From contig NC_134284.1 of NCBI RefSeq assembly GCF_949628215.1, positions 620,001-684,000 on the forward strand: 64,000 nucleotides of DNA. Direction: 5' to 3'. Position 1 is the first letter of the stretch. Each line of letters begins with the position of its first letter. The translations under genes were made by a program, and so were the position numbers. Below, piece after piece: positions 51,659 to 62,656 of the stretch. This DNA is from Phalacrocorax aristotelis. Its lineage: Eukaryota; Chordata; Aves; Suliformes; Phalacrocoracidae. The notes below the pieces were generated by a model that saw nothing but the letters and a program-made list of their open reading frames with translations, did no database searches and was not told the DNA's origin.

Positions 51659-52547
51659 ATCACAGAATCACAGAATCACAGAATGGCAGGGGTTGGAAGG
51701 GACCTCTGGAGCTCATCTTGTCCAACGCCCCTGCTTGAGCACGCACACCTAGAGCAGGGGGCACAGGACCGCGTCCAGGCGGGTTTTGAATGTCTCCAGG
51801 GAAGGAGACTCCACAACCTCCCTGGGCAGCCTGTGCCCCTGCTCTGGCACCCGCACAGGGAATAAGTTTTTTCTCATGTTTAGCTGGAACTTCCTGTGTT
51901 CCAGCTTGTGCCCATTGCCCCTTGTCTTGTCATTGGGCACCACTGAAAAGAGTCTAGTCCCATTGTCCTGACACCCACCCTTTAGATATTTATAGGTATT
52001 AATGAAATCCCCCCTCAGTCTTCTCTTCTCCAGGCTGAACAAACCCAAGTCTCTCAGCCTCTCCTCATAAGGAAGATGCTCCTGTCCCCTGATCATCTTG
52101 GTAGCTCTCTGCTGGACTTGCTCAAGCAGTTCCACATCCTTCCTAAACTGGGGGGCCCAGAACTGAACACAGCACTCCAAATGTGGTCTCACTAGGGCAG
52201 AGCAGAGAGGGAGGATAACCTCCCTCGACCTTCTGGCCACACTCCTTTTTATGCAGCCCAGGATAGTGTTGGCCTTCTTGGCCACAAGGACACATTGCTG
52301 GCTCATGGTGAGCTTGTTGCCCTCCAGCGCTCCCAGGTCCCTCTCAGCAGAGCCACTTTCCAGTAGTTCAGCCCCCAGCCTGTACTGGTGCCTGGGGTTG
52401 TTCCTCCCCAGGCACAGGACCTTGCACTTGCTTTTGCTGAATTTCATCAGGATACCCTCGGCCCAGCTCTCCAGCCTGTCCAGGTCTCGTTGGATGGTAG
52501 CACAACCTTCTGGTGTATCAGCCACTCCTCCCAGCTTGGTATCATCG
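51659..52547 (-). mobile_element. CR1 LINE 3' half with open reverse-transcriptase C-terminus
   Basis: Three tandem 8-bp ACAGAATC-type units at 51659-51684 mark the 3' end, followed by the typical 'ggttggaagggacct' block. On the minus strand a frame from 52525 to 51749 stays open for 258 codons. It covers the part of the CR1 reverse transcriptase after the catalytic aspartates: [12 protein letters not shown] start, [57 protein letters not shown], and ends in [14 protein letters not shown] before the natural stop. The element is 5'-truncated at about 52547, inside the codons just after the FADD motif, so it cannot move. It belongs to a different CR1 subfamily from the 31.1-kb copy, with clear differences in coding and 3' UTR sequence. 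Confidence 0.94.
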
Positions 52548-52585
52548 CGTTTGTATCACTTAGGTACTTCAGTCATTGCAACTCA

Positions 52586-52628
52586 GTCAGCTGCTTGATG
52601 TCACACCCTATTTTTTAATACTTAAGTC
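52586..52628. repeat. Direct repeat, copy A (~42 bp)
   Basis: The segment from 'gtcagctgcttgatg' to 'atacttaagt' recurs at 53298-53338 with about four mismatches or one-base gaps, in the same orientation. This copy starts about 40 bp beyond the 5'-truncation point of the CR1 element at 52547. The repeat family, if any, is unknown to me. Confidence 0.8.
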
Positions 52629-52837
52629 ACTTGTTGACTGGTATCTCTTAGTAGGAGAGGCAGTAAACACACACATTGAGAGGCATTATCCTGGCTGGGT
52701 GCTGAAAGCTCCCAAAAGACAAATATTTTTATGTATAAGATGAACAACCATAAAGCAAAAACTGAGTTTGGTCTCCTGCAAGGGTGGATGGGCTGGGAAA
52801 TATGTCAAAAAAGCATCTTCCTCCTCAGTGAATCTTC

Positions 52838-52930
52838 TTTGGGCCTGAGTTTTATCCAATGCAGGGATGGAGTAATCCCGCTGACGTCATTGGGCTGACA
52901 CCGGTGTAGAACTGGTGCATGTGGCTGGTG
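52838..52930. repeat. Ancient sauropsid repeat relic carrying a perfect CRE
   Basis: The order 'cctgagttttatccaatg', 'ggagtaatcccgctgac', 'tcattggg', 'acaccggtgtagaactggtg' follows an old repeat I recall in birds and other sauropsids (ACTCCACTGAAGTCAATGGAGTTACACCAGTGTAAAACTGGTG type). One substitution relative to that pattern creates TGACGTCA at 52882-52889. Confidence 0.55.
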
Positions 52931-53297
52931 AAATAGGTCAGAGCTGTGTTCTTGGAGGTGCAGCTGCTGAGTTCAGTGATAAAAAGGAGCTTTTACAGCT
53001 TTTTCCTCCTGTGAGCCCTGCAGAGCTCTCCAGCTTGCGAGGGCAAGCTGCACACTGCTCCAGGCACGGCTCAGGGCTGGCTGGGTTTCCTTTAGCACCT
53101 ATTTCTGCCCAGGCAAGCAGTTTCCACAGGTCTTTGACAGAAAAATGCTGGGTTTGTTGACATTCCACATTTCCTGTGGGTAAAACCAAGACGAAGCACT
53201 ATGCTCCTGGTGTTGTAGGGCCTGCATCAAAATATTTTAGTTTTTTGAATGGAACAGAGCAGCTGAGGACTCGGTGTGGTAATAGTTGTGACCACTG

Positions 53298-53338
53298 ATC
53301 AGCCGCTTGATTTCACACCTTATTTTTTATACTTAAGT
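53298..53338. repeat. Direct repeat, copy B (~41 bp)
   Basis: This is the second copy of the 52586-52628 segment, same orientation, about 710 bp away. It is followed directly by an ATT-rich microsatellite (53346-53361). Confidence 0.8.
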
Positions 53339-53361
53339 GCAAGAGATTATTATTATTATTA

Positions 53362-56300
53362 TAATCCCATGTGGGTACTTTTACTTGGCTTTTTACAAAA
53401 GTTTTCCATCAGAGATGTGAAATGATATGTTGTCCTCGGAGCCACATTAATGCCCAAAGCTGGGTCTGCTCTGCCATTAAGCTGAGGGTAATTCTGCACA
53501 GTCACAGTGCTGCTGGTGTCCAGCATATTGCTTTGGGATTTCTGGCGTCATGCAAGCTGCTAATAAACAGCCCACGGCTTTCCTACAGGTGGGTCCCTTT
53601 CCTTTGCACAGCAGTGCTGGTGGAATCCACCCCACACCCATCACGCCTAATCCCTTCTTGGAAGAAAATATTGAAAGAAAAAAAAAACCCCAAACAACAC
53701 AACCCATGAAATGAAGAAGAAGGAAAAGTAATGCCCAAGTTGCTTGGCAGAGCTTTGCATCCCCCATGCGAGGCACCCGGCAGCTGACTTCCAGCATCCC
53801 AGGTGATGTCATGTTAGTTTAACGGCCATACACACCTCTCTGTGCTAATGAGCAGAGCAGGCAGGGGCAGGTAGCCACACAGACAGCTCTGAAAGCCGCT
53901 AGCAAGAAATGCATCTCAGCGTGTGTGTTAAGCGATCTCCACATGCTCTCCGTGCCCCTTTGATGCTGGGAAGGAATGCTCTGCTTTCCAAACCAAAGGT
54001 GCTCCGGTTTGCCTGTGGGCTATGCGGAAATATGAGAAGGTGGAAGCAAGAAGCAACTAGTTCTGTTAGGGAGGAAAAGCAGTCTGAAGTTTGTAGCTAT
54101 TATACTGCACAGCACAGCTTTTAAACACGGTGGCTGGAGCATTTGCAATCCTTAAAAACCCGACTTTCCGCAGGGTGGGTTGTTGCCCTGGTGTGCTGGC
54201 CATTAGCAGTTAGCTTTTGCCCCATCCATTGCAGCAGGTTGATATGGGATTATTGGGTTCTTGCCTGAAATCCCACTGCGGGTGTTTTTCAGCCTTGTGA
54301 GGCGTTACGTTTCTCTCCAACAGCCTCTCTGATGCACAGCCAGGGAAACTGTTCCTGTTTGTATGGCTGCGATGTACGTAACAGCCACTTTTACTACAAG
54401 TGAGGTGTAGGGGCTTTTTGTTCCTTATTTCTCCAACACTTTCTTGGTAATGTTTTCCATATTTAGTCTCAACCCACAGTCCTTTTCTCAGAAAACTTAA
54501 CAGAGTCACCCCAGCTCTATTTCTGTGGGTGTGTGTTTATGCACACACATATGTGTTAAAAATATCCTGCTTATATTCCATTACGTCGATATTAATTTAG
54601 TTAAGCCAAGAAGCAGTTTAAAACATGGCTTAACCATCTATGCCAATGCCACCTGGAAGGACTTTTGTCCAGTTCTGGCTGGCAGGTCCTGGTGGTTTGA
54701 GGGGAACCAACCTAAAGAGGTCCCTCAAGAGGCACATGAGGAGATGGCTGCTGCTCCCAGCCTAGACCCCCCAACGAGGAGAGGGAGCTCTGGGCTGGGC
54801 TTTTCCTCCAGCTGCAGGGCTGCTGCCTGTAAGTGGAGGAGACGCTGTCCTGCAGTGACTAGCCCTGAGACAGAGAGGACGCGGACTACCGATTACTGCT
54901 GCTGCAGACGAATTTACATATAAAAGCCGAATGTAAGCGATAACTAACAGATAAGCCTGCCCATTTTCCAGGTGCTGGAAAGCCTGACTGCCTTCTTTAT
55001 AGAAACAGGTTTAAATACTATTCACCTCAGGGTGAGGATGAGTTTGTCTTGGTTGAGAATCCATGGAAATTACTTTTAATCCCTAGCATTGTAATAGGTT
55101 GCCCAATACAAACACGATGCATATTTATAGTGTAATGATCCCTAGGGTTCATGAAATACCATAACAAGGACTTTCAGAAAGCAGCCAGATAGCCTGCTCC
55201 TCCAAGATATATTAAGAAAGGCCAAACTGGTACAACAAAATATTTTAAAGATTTTTTTTAAGTATCCTTGAATTATTTAGCATGTTCTCTAAGGGATTAT
55301 TGTTTCATGTCCCTTCTCAGCATTCGAGATCTGAAGAGACCCATGAAATAGTCTCTACAGGCAGCAGCCAGTTAACCCTTTTGTGTTTCCATTGGGGACG
55401 TGCAGCTCTGGAGTGCTTCCTCCCTTCCCAGGCACCAGAACATTTCAGGCAGTAGTGGATTTCAAGCACAGGTCTGCACTGAAAAACAATTATGTACAAA
55501 CACATATGGCAAGGTCCCGCAAAATTTAAGAGTACAAAGTCAACAGCAGGCCACATAAATTTGGTTAAAGTCCATAGAGATTAACACTGGAAAGCAGTAC
55601 ACCTGAATAAAAAAAAAACAACCCTCAAGTTTTATGAAGCTACGAAATGCTATATATGGCTTATGGTGTGTTAGCAAAGTTAGGGGCGAACAACTATACA
55701 GTAAAAAAAAATCACTTCTGGTGCTCAAGAAAGAAAAGATTCTGCAGTTCATTACATGGCTTGGCTGTGTTGGTGCTGCAGGGCTAGAAGAAATAAAAAG
55801 TAATAAATTTCGACTTTGCCTCTAATACCAGCAGATCCAAAACTAAATATGCAAAGGCGCAGTTCTGTTTTGAAAGACTACCATTTCTCCACAGCCTTTT
55901 CTCAGAGAAAAGCCCCCCACCTTCAGCGTGAGGCGCAGGATTTTACAGTTCCATTTTCAGTGGCATTTTATTTAAGAAATTATTTCAGTGACTACAGTAT
56001 ATTTGGGAAGGGTCTTGTATTGCTAACAGCAGAGGCAGAAAAGAGCTAATTAGTTATCTAACCCTTCCCCAGGCCAGTAACACGCTGCACCCTATGTCAA
56101 GTCTCCTGATGCTCAACACGGGACATGGCACATCTCTGGGGAGCAGCACGGACCGTGAACCCACCGGCCTGCCCCGTCCTTCCGCATGTCACCCACACTG
56201 CCTACTTCAGGCGCTTTGTGCCGGTGGGGAAAAACTCTGTGGGTGCCTCCAGCCCCAAGGGGTTGGCAGTCATTGGCATGGGATGGGGATCCCAAATAGT

Positions 56301-59300
56301 GGGCTGGAGTTTCTTGTGTTTGACCAGGAAATACAGCTCCTGGGCTCCAGATTTGCCTTCCCCAGGGAGGTTTTGATGGTTTCTGAGGCAGTGCCCTCTG
56401 CAGGAGGGCATAGAGGATTTGCTGAGCAAAATGGGGAAGCGACCAGCGCTAGCGGCCAGCTCAGCAACCACGCCGCAGAGGGACATCCCCGGCGGCCAGG
56501 CTTCCTGTTTTCTGCCTGCCTGGGAGCAGCACGGGGCACAAGCGGGGCCCTGTCCCAGCCACCTTACTGGAGCACATGTGGGGAGGTGCCCGTTCGGTTT
56601 GAATAAACCACCAAGTGTCAGATTTTTAAAAACTTACTCAGTTTGGCTAAGCCTTTATGGATTAGCATAAATGGACTGGAGCATTACCAGAAGTTGCTGC
56701 CTGTCATCATGTCTGGTGCTTCCTGCTGGGACCAGGAACACCAGCCCCCCTGCCCTGCTCGCAGGAATTTCAGCAGTTTCACTTCCATGCCTAGCCTAGG
56801 GCAAAACACCCATAAGCAGCAAGAACAAAAAGTGATGATTTAAAAAAAAAAAAAAAGAGACACGTCACAAGGATTTCATAATTCAGAAAAGATTTACCAG
56901 CAGAGGCTATGGCTGACTGAAAATAGACACTCTCTGGAGGGGATCTGGTATGAAAGGAACCTGTAGCCTCTCGTTCCTGGTACAGTCAGTAAAGGAGGAC
57001 TCCAGGATGATGCCAAGGTTTGAAGGAGGCAGAAGGACTGCTTGTGGTCTGTTACAAACCCCTGGAGGGTCTAGCCCTCCTCTCTGTACAGGAGCCCTGC
57101 CTCTGCGGCAGATTTGGAGACCTGTCCAACCTCCCTTGCTGAGCTGCCCTTTGCTCTCTCATTGCCCTGCCTTGCATGCTACTAAGGGTCACAGCTTTGA
57201 GCCTGCTGCTGCCACGCTCCCACAAGCACTGTTGTGCCTGGGGACAGCAGCACAGCATGCTGCTGCTGCTTGAGGGGTATAGCCTGGGCACATCCCATGA
57301 GGCCGCCTGCGGATCTGCCCCTCTGGAGCGACCAGCATCCGATGCACGGGTCCCAGCCATGTGAGAACGGGATGCAAGGCAGGGGCAGCCATGGCTTGAC
57401 TTTGGTCTCACCCGTGTTTTTCTGCATCAGGCTTGACAGCCGTCAGCCTTTTCCCATCCATACAAACCCTGTACGTACACAAAGTCTTATTAAGAATGGA
57501 TTGGTCTGAATGTTGACACATGTTTTGGGGGAGGGAAACCTTCTTTTAGCTGACCTCCTTCATCCACCTCTAGTGCCTCCTCTGCCCCAAAGAAAGGGCT
57601 ATTCTCATTCACTTCTTTCACTGCAGTTAATTAGTAAGTCTGAGCCAGCCCATCTCGGGAGCTGGTAGTTCCCTTAATCTCTGTTGCTAGGGCATGCCGA
57701 CATGCTTCTCTGGTACCAGTTCCAGCGTGATGTGGGGGATTGTGGAAAGAAAGGGGAAAGGGCTGATCAAACAGAGCCCAATTAAAAAAAAAAAAAAAGA
57801 AAAAGGAGGGGGTGGAAGAAAAGAAGCTCTTTTTGATGAGGCTGAGAAGTTCACAATGGGGGAAAGCACAGGGTGAATGATAAGGCCTAAAGGAGCTCAT
57901 TAAACTGAGGCAAGCTGAGCGGAGTCATCTTATTTCACTCCCTTTCTCCTGCCACCCCCATGACGGAGAACTCTTTTATCAAAGTGGGGGGGCAGGATCA
58001 CTTCCTTGCAAAATGTTTGATAGAAATAAATGTATAATTGTTTTCCTGAGAGTTTTTGTAAATCAACCCTTTAAACATTTGTAAAGTAAGCTGGAGCCTT
58101 AGCAAAGGGTGCTGCTTGACAGAAGTGTAGGCTGTAGGTGAGGGACGTCCCATACCCCATTATCATTTCCTCCTCTCAGCTCATCCAGCCTCCTGAGAAA
58201 TAGCAAGATAAAAGCTAAGTAAGACACCGGGACCTCAGGGATGATGGAGATCAAATCTGAATAAAAATGTGAAATGTTTGCCTTGGAAACAGTATTGCTT
58301 ACTTTATTTGATCTGCACCAGCCTTTGCAAAACCAAAGCGAGCATATAATTAAAAAAGATTCATGCATCGAAACAAAGCGCTGCCTAGCAAAACCTCACA
58401 CAGTTCTTTCCTTGGGATCTCTGGCAAGTGCCTTTCCTCCGACTGCGGCCAGAGTTTGCTGCCTCAGGAGAAGAGGTATCCCACCACAGCATGTCCCAGT
58501 GAGTGCAGGTATCTTGAAGAGCTAGAGAATGCAAGAGGCTGCAGGCTGACAGGGAAGCTTCTCAGAAGGTCGGGCTTAATTCCCCGCTGGCAACAAGGAC
58601 AGTGGCAGAGTGCGGTGATTGACAGTGCATTCTTTCCTTTAATCTGAAAATTAGCCAGATTACTTATCAGAGCTGTGTTTTGAGAGTCCGCATGAATGAT
58701 GGATCACAAAACGGAAGCGAGCACCTGCCCCACGCATCCTCTTGCTCACAAGAGTCATGAGGTGAGCACTTACTTTGGTGTGAGGCTTCTCTTCTCATGG
58801 AGACAGAAGTGGGTGGCATGACTGCAGTCCTGCTGGCCAGCACAGCTCTGGGCGCTGGGGAGGGGGCAGCGGTGGCAAATGGCACATTTTCTCTGCAAAA
58901 CTGTGCTAGACTTACATGGAAAATTTCCACAGATTCTTGCTGGTTTCACATGGTCTTTTCTTCCATGGGCCCTAAAGGAGGCTGGTTTTTTTGAAAGTCA
59001 CCTCCTAGTCCTTTTTATAAAGCAATCCATTAGTGTAAATAATGATATTAACCTCCCTTGCCTGGAGGTCCTTTTCCCCACCTTAACACCTCTCTCTGGC
59101 CAAGAATTCCTCTCTTGCTGTGCAGGTGAGGCACATGGACTGCTCAGTTCTAGTGCAAGGGATAAAGGTAGCTATTTCCAAAGAAAAGGTCAGCCTTTAA
59201 ATGTGTACATAAGTTTTTATTAATCTCTCCTCCTACTTCTAGTAGTTTCCCCTCCCCTCCAGCTACAGGAACACACAGGGACCCTTGCTGCACGGAGAGA

Positions 59301-61099
59301 GAGACGGATTTTCCACATGGCAGCTCAGCCTGAGTACAGCTTTACTGGTTTAATCTCTTCCAGGTATCAGCCCATCCTTCTGCAGGCTATTGTAAGACAA
59401 TCCTTTCTTTGCTGAGGGTTTCCCTCTGAAAAGGCTGAACAAGGGGCTACTGTGCTATTGGCACAATTTGCCCAGGCTGAGAAGGAGAGAGAATTTTTCT
59501 ACCATGGAAAATTGTCATGCTAAGTTTGGATAACTCTGTTAGAGAAGGCCAGCACAGCCGTTATGGTTTACTCCTTCTAGTGTTAGCCTTAACAATGCAT
59601 AAATATTGTGCAAGTTTCCATATACCACAGTTTATCAGCAGGGTATGCTGTTATTTGCTTTATGGTCTAGATCATTGCTTTGGTTTAACAGCAGTTAGCA
59701 GTAGTGAACATGTCCCAGTGTAGGGTCTAGGAGGTGCCTGGGGTCTCAGGCTTAACTAAAACCCATGCAAGGCAGTCTTCTCTTCTCGGACAACTGGCTG
59801 ACACTGCAAAATGCACAGGAACCCTAAAAACAAAAGCAGAAGGATGGGAAGGAAGGCGACTCACAGCTAGGCAAGGGGCCAGCTTTCTCTGCTTTTTCCT
59901 TTGAGTCTCCACTTCTGGAAGTCCCTGCTTGCATGGCCTTACTATCAACTGATGTTTTAGCTGTTCATTTATGGTGAATCATAACTAAAGGGAACCGAAG
60001 CACTATCTGAAATTTGCTTCCTCTTGGGCAACAGAAAGGCTGTCTGGCCTCCTTCCCCTTTTGGCTGCTTATGCTGCTCTGTTGAAAGAGCACCATTATA
60101 GCAGTGTAACACTGCTGTATTTACGGTATTGCTGTTACAGCCTCGGCTTCCTCAAGCTGCGAGCTTTTGAGTATCTTTACTGATAAGAAGAATATGTGAC
60201 AGCAAAAGGTAAGCTAGAGTTTCTGTGCAGGAAGGAGTTCAGCGTGATTACGTTACTAGTGAATTTTGAGTTTTTCATGTGTATGAAAACGAAAATATGT
60301 TCCCCACTCTGTCAGCCTTGTCTGTTCTGACTTCAAGCTTGGCAGGCCAGCTGAGCGGGAAGCCAGCAAAAAAAAGTACCCAAATGAGAAAAAGATGTTT
60401 TTCTGACAAGCAGTTGAGATGAACTTGAAGAATACTTCTGGCTGTAAACATTTCTAGCATTTCTAGCATTTAAGACCATGTAAAATTCAGATCCAGATGA
60501 GAAGATTTTGTGATTTGCACCCATCACTTTTAGTAAGGACAGGAGGTTAAACAAAAACTGACCAGCAAAGACTGAATGTTCCCAGGTGGAGCTTAGCAGT
60601 CAGTAAGAGATGGAAAAAAAGGTCAGGCTTCTGATCTTTCCTAGACCAAGATAAATGAGCAGTGATTCCATTGAAGCCACTTAGTAATTAAAGGCATGTC
60701 ATTTTGGACCTTGGGCAAGTGAGAAGTTTTAATGATGTGGAAAGCACCTTGGATTGAACAGCAACATGCATCAGCTATCCAAAAACCAGACATTACCAGT
60801 AGATGAACTTGAAGAAATAGTCAGCTTTTCTTTGATCTCAGCCAAAGGGAAAAAAGCCTGCAGAAGCTGGGCTAGGTATGTGAGGACAAAATCACAAAGG
60901 TCAGGCAGCGAAATGGGGTCCAATTAGCAAGGGATTTTAAAGTGTAAAGTAGTTTTTTCATCACTATTTTAGCAGCAAGAGGAAGACCCAGGCAACTGAA
61001 AACGTGCCTTCCAGTGGGGAAGCAAGCTATGGACAGTTCATGGCTAGAGTCCCAGGGCGTTTCGTGCCTTTTTTGCATTTGTTATCACTTCAGACAAAT
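53362..61099. other. Non-coding DNA
   Basis: No gene recognised in about 7.7 kb. Longer frames around 56.1-57.5 kb sit in a locally GC-rich patch on both strands and show no known domain. Short A runs occur at 56840-56855 and 57783-57798. A segment at 60695-60760 containing 'ggaccttgggcaagt' is faintly MIR-like but too weak to call. Confidence 0.5.
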
Positions 61100-62656
61100 A
61101 TTGCAATCAATGTCAATGACAGAGGCAGGTGAGATCACAAAACTAGAACAAAGACTAGGTCAGAAGATCCTTCAGATAGTGTTCAAGTCCGTTGGGTCAG
61201 ATGTATTTCATCTTAGGGTAATTGCTCCAGCTGGTTATTTAACTGCGAAAGCTCTAGGTGTAATCCCACCTAGCGTCTGGGATGTTACAGAGCCCAGAGA
61301 TGGTTACTTGGAAGCCTAGAAAAGTGCAGACGTAGTTCCTGTCTTTAAAAGGGAATAAAAGGAGGAGGCAGGGATTACATATTGTTCAGTTTAACTTCAA
61401 TTCCCGGAAAAATACTGGAACAAACAATCAAACTTTGGTAAGCACCTAAAACAAAACAAAGAGATGAATAATGGCCAACATAAATTTGCCAAAAACAAAT
61501 TGTGTAAAATGGGCCAAATTTCCTTTCATGACAGAGTAAAAAACACTCATTGATAAGGGAGCAGCAATAGTAGTCCTATATTTTGACAGTGGTGAGGATT
61601 TCGTCACCATGTAACATGATACTTCTAAGCAAATTAAGGGAACCTGTGGAAGATGGAGCTGGTCTAAGATGATGTAATATTGATTGGAAAACTGCACAGA
61701 GCGACTAGTTAGCTGTACTTTTAAAAGGGGAAAGGTAGATCAGGAAGAGCTGCTTGGGCATCTATACTGGGTCAGTCTGATTTCAGGGGATTATGAACAG
61801 CTTGGACAATGGAATAGAGAATATCATATTCTTGGCTACCACAAAGCTGGAAGGGGACTATGGGTATACTGAAATATAAAGCTACAATTAAAAAATGTTT
61901 AGACAAATGGTCTTAAAAACAGGATTAATTTCAGTAAGGACAGTTCTCAGTTTCTATACATGGGCATCCCCAGGAATAATTAATTCTCTTTATATAGGGT
62001 GGTGAATTTTTGCCCAAGTAACAAGCATATGTAAAAAGATCTGAGAAATGTTCCAGGTCACAATCCAAATATGAGTTAATGCTAATGCAAAAAGGGCAAA
62101 TGCCCTACTAGGATGTGTGCATAGGCACGTACCCTACAAAAAAATCCTTCTGCCGAGTTCTCTGTGAAGCTGCAGTTGGAGCATGATGTCCAGCCATGGG
62201 TGCTATGCTATGCTAAGCTATGCTATGTCCAGAGGACAGCTGGGGGATAATCAGAGGTCTTGAAAACCAGAGCTAGGAGGGAAGAATGAACAGACTGACT
62301 TTCTTTAGTCTAGAGAAGGCTGAGGAAGATAAGGTTACCGCTGTCAAATATGTGAAAGGTGGCTGGGAAGGAAAGGGGAATAAATTGTTCTCCATACCCA
62401 TGATGGATGGGACAAGTAATGAGCTTAAATTACAGAAAAGGAGAGTGAGGTTGTATGTTAGAAGGCGGCAAGCAGTAGGGATACTGACACAAAGAAGTAT
62501 CTGAGGAGGGTGTGGAATCGCCATCCTGCATTTAGGAAGAGGTTAGACAAGCATTTGCCAAGAGTGACATAAGTATAACAACCCTGCCTTGGGACATGAG
62601 TCTGGACTAAGTGATCTTCTGAGATCCCTTCCAGCCATATAAATCTCTGATTCTCT
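61100..62656 (+). mobile_element. Decayed old CR1 LINE, plus orientation
   Basis: Translating around many stops and frameshifts gives the CR1 reverse-transcriptase blocks in order on the + strand. A QFNFNSRK-type block equivalent to SLTSIPGK lies near 61385-61415. A VLYFDSGEDF-type block equivalent to VYLDFSKAFD lies near 61575-61605, and a GSVLFQGIMNSLDNGIENI-type block near 61770-61830. An ALVR-like stretch lies near 62160-62200, then SLEKAEEDKVTAVKYVKGG (62305-62365) with GNKLFS. The 3' UTR 'gatcttctgagatcccttccagcc' region lies at 62612-62636 and the terminus near 62656. No frame exceeds about 100 codons. It is much older than the 31.1- and 51.7-kb copies. The 5' boundary is uncertain and may extend left of 61100. 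Confidence 0.85.
62201..62227. repeat. Imperfect TGCTA pentamer array
   Basis: Five TGCTA/AGCTA-type units lie inside the old CR1 element, between the ALVR-like block and the SLEK block. It probably expanded after insertion. Confidence 0.85.

Noticed and set aside
56094-56606. 170-codon + frame
   Set aside because: GC-rich patch with several overlapping frames on both strands; no domain or splice structure.
60695-60760. Possible second MIR fragment
   Set aside because: Only the 'gaccttgggcaagt' block and a weak 'aaagcacctt' match; the blocks in between do not align.
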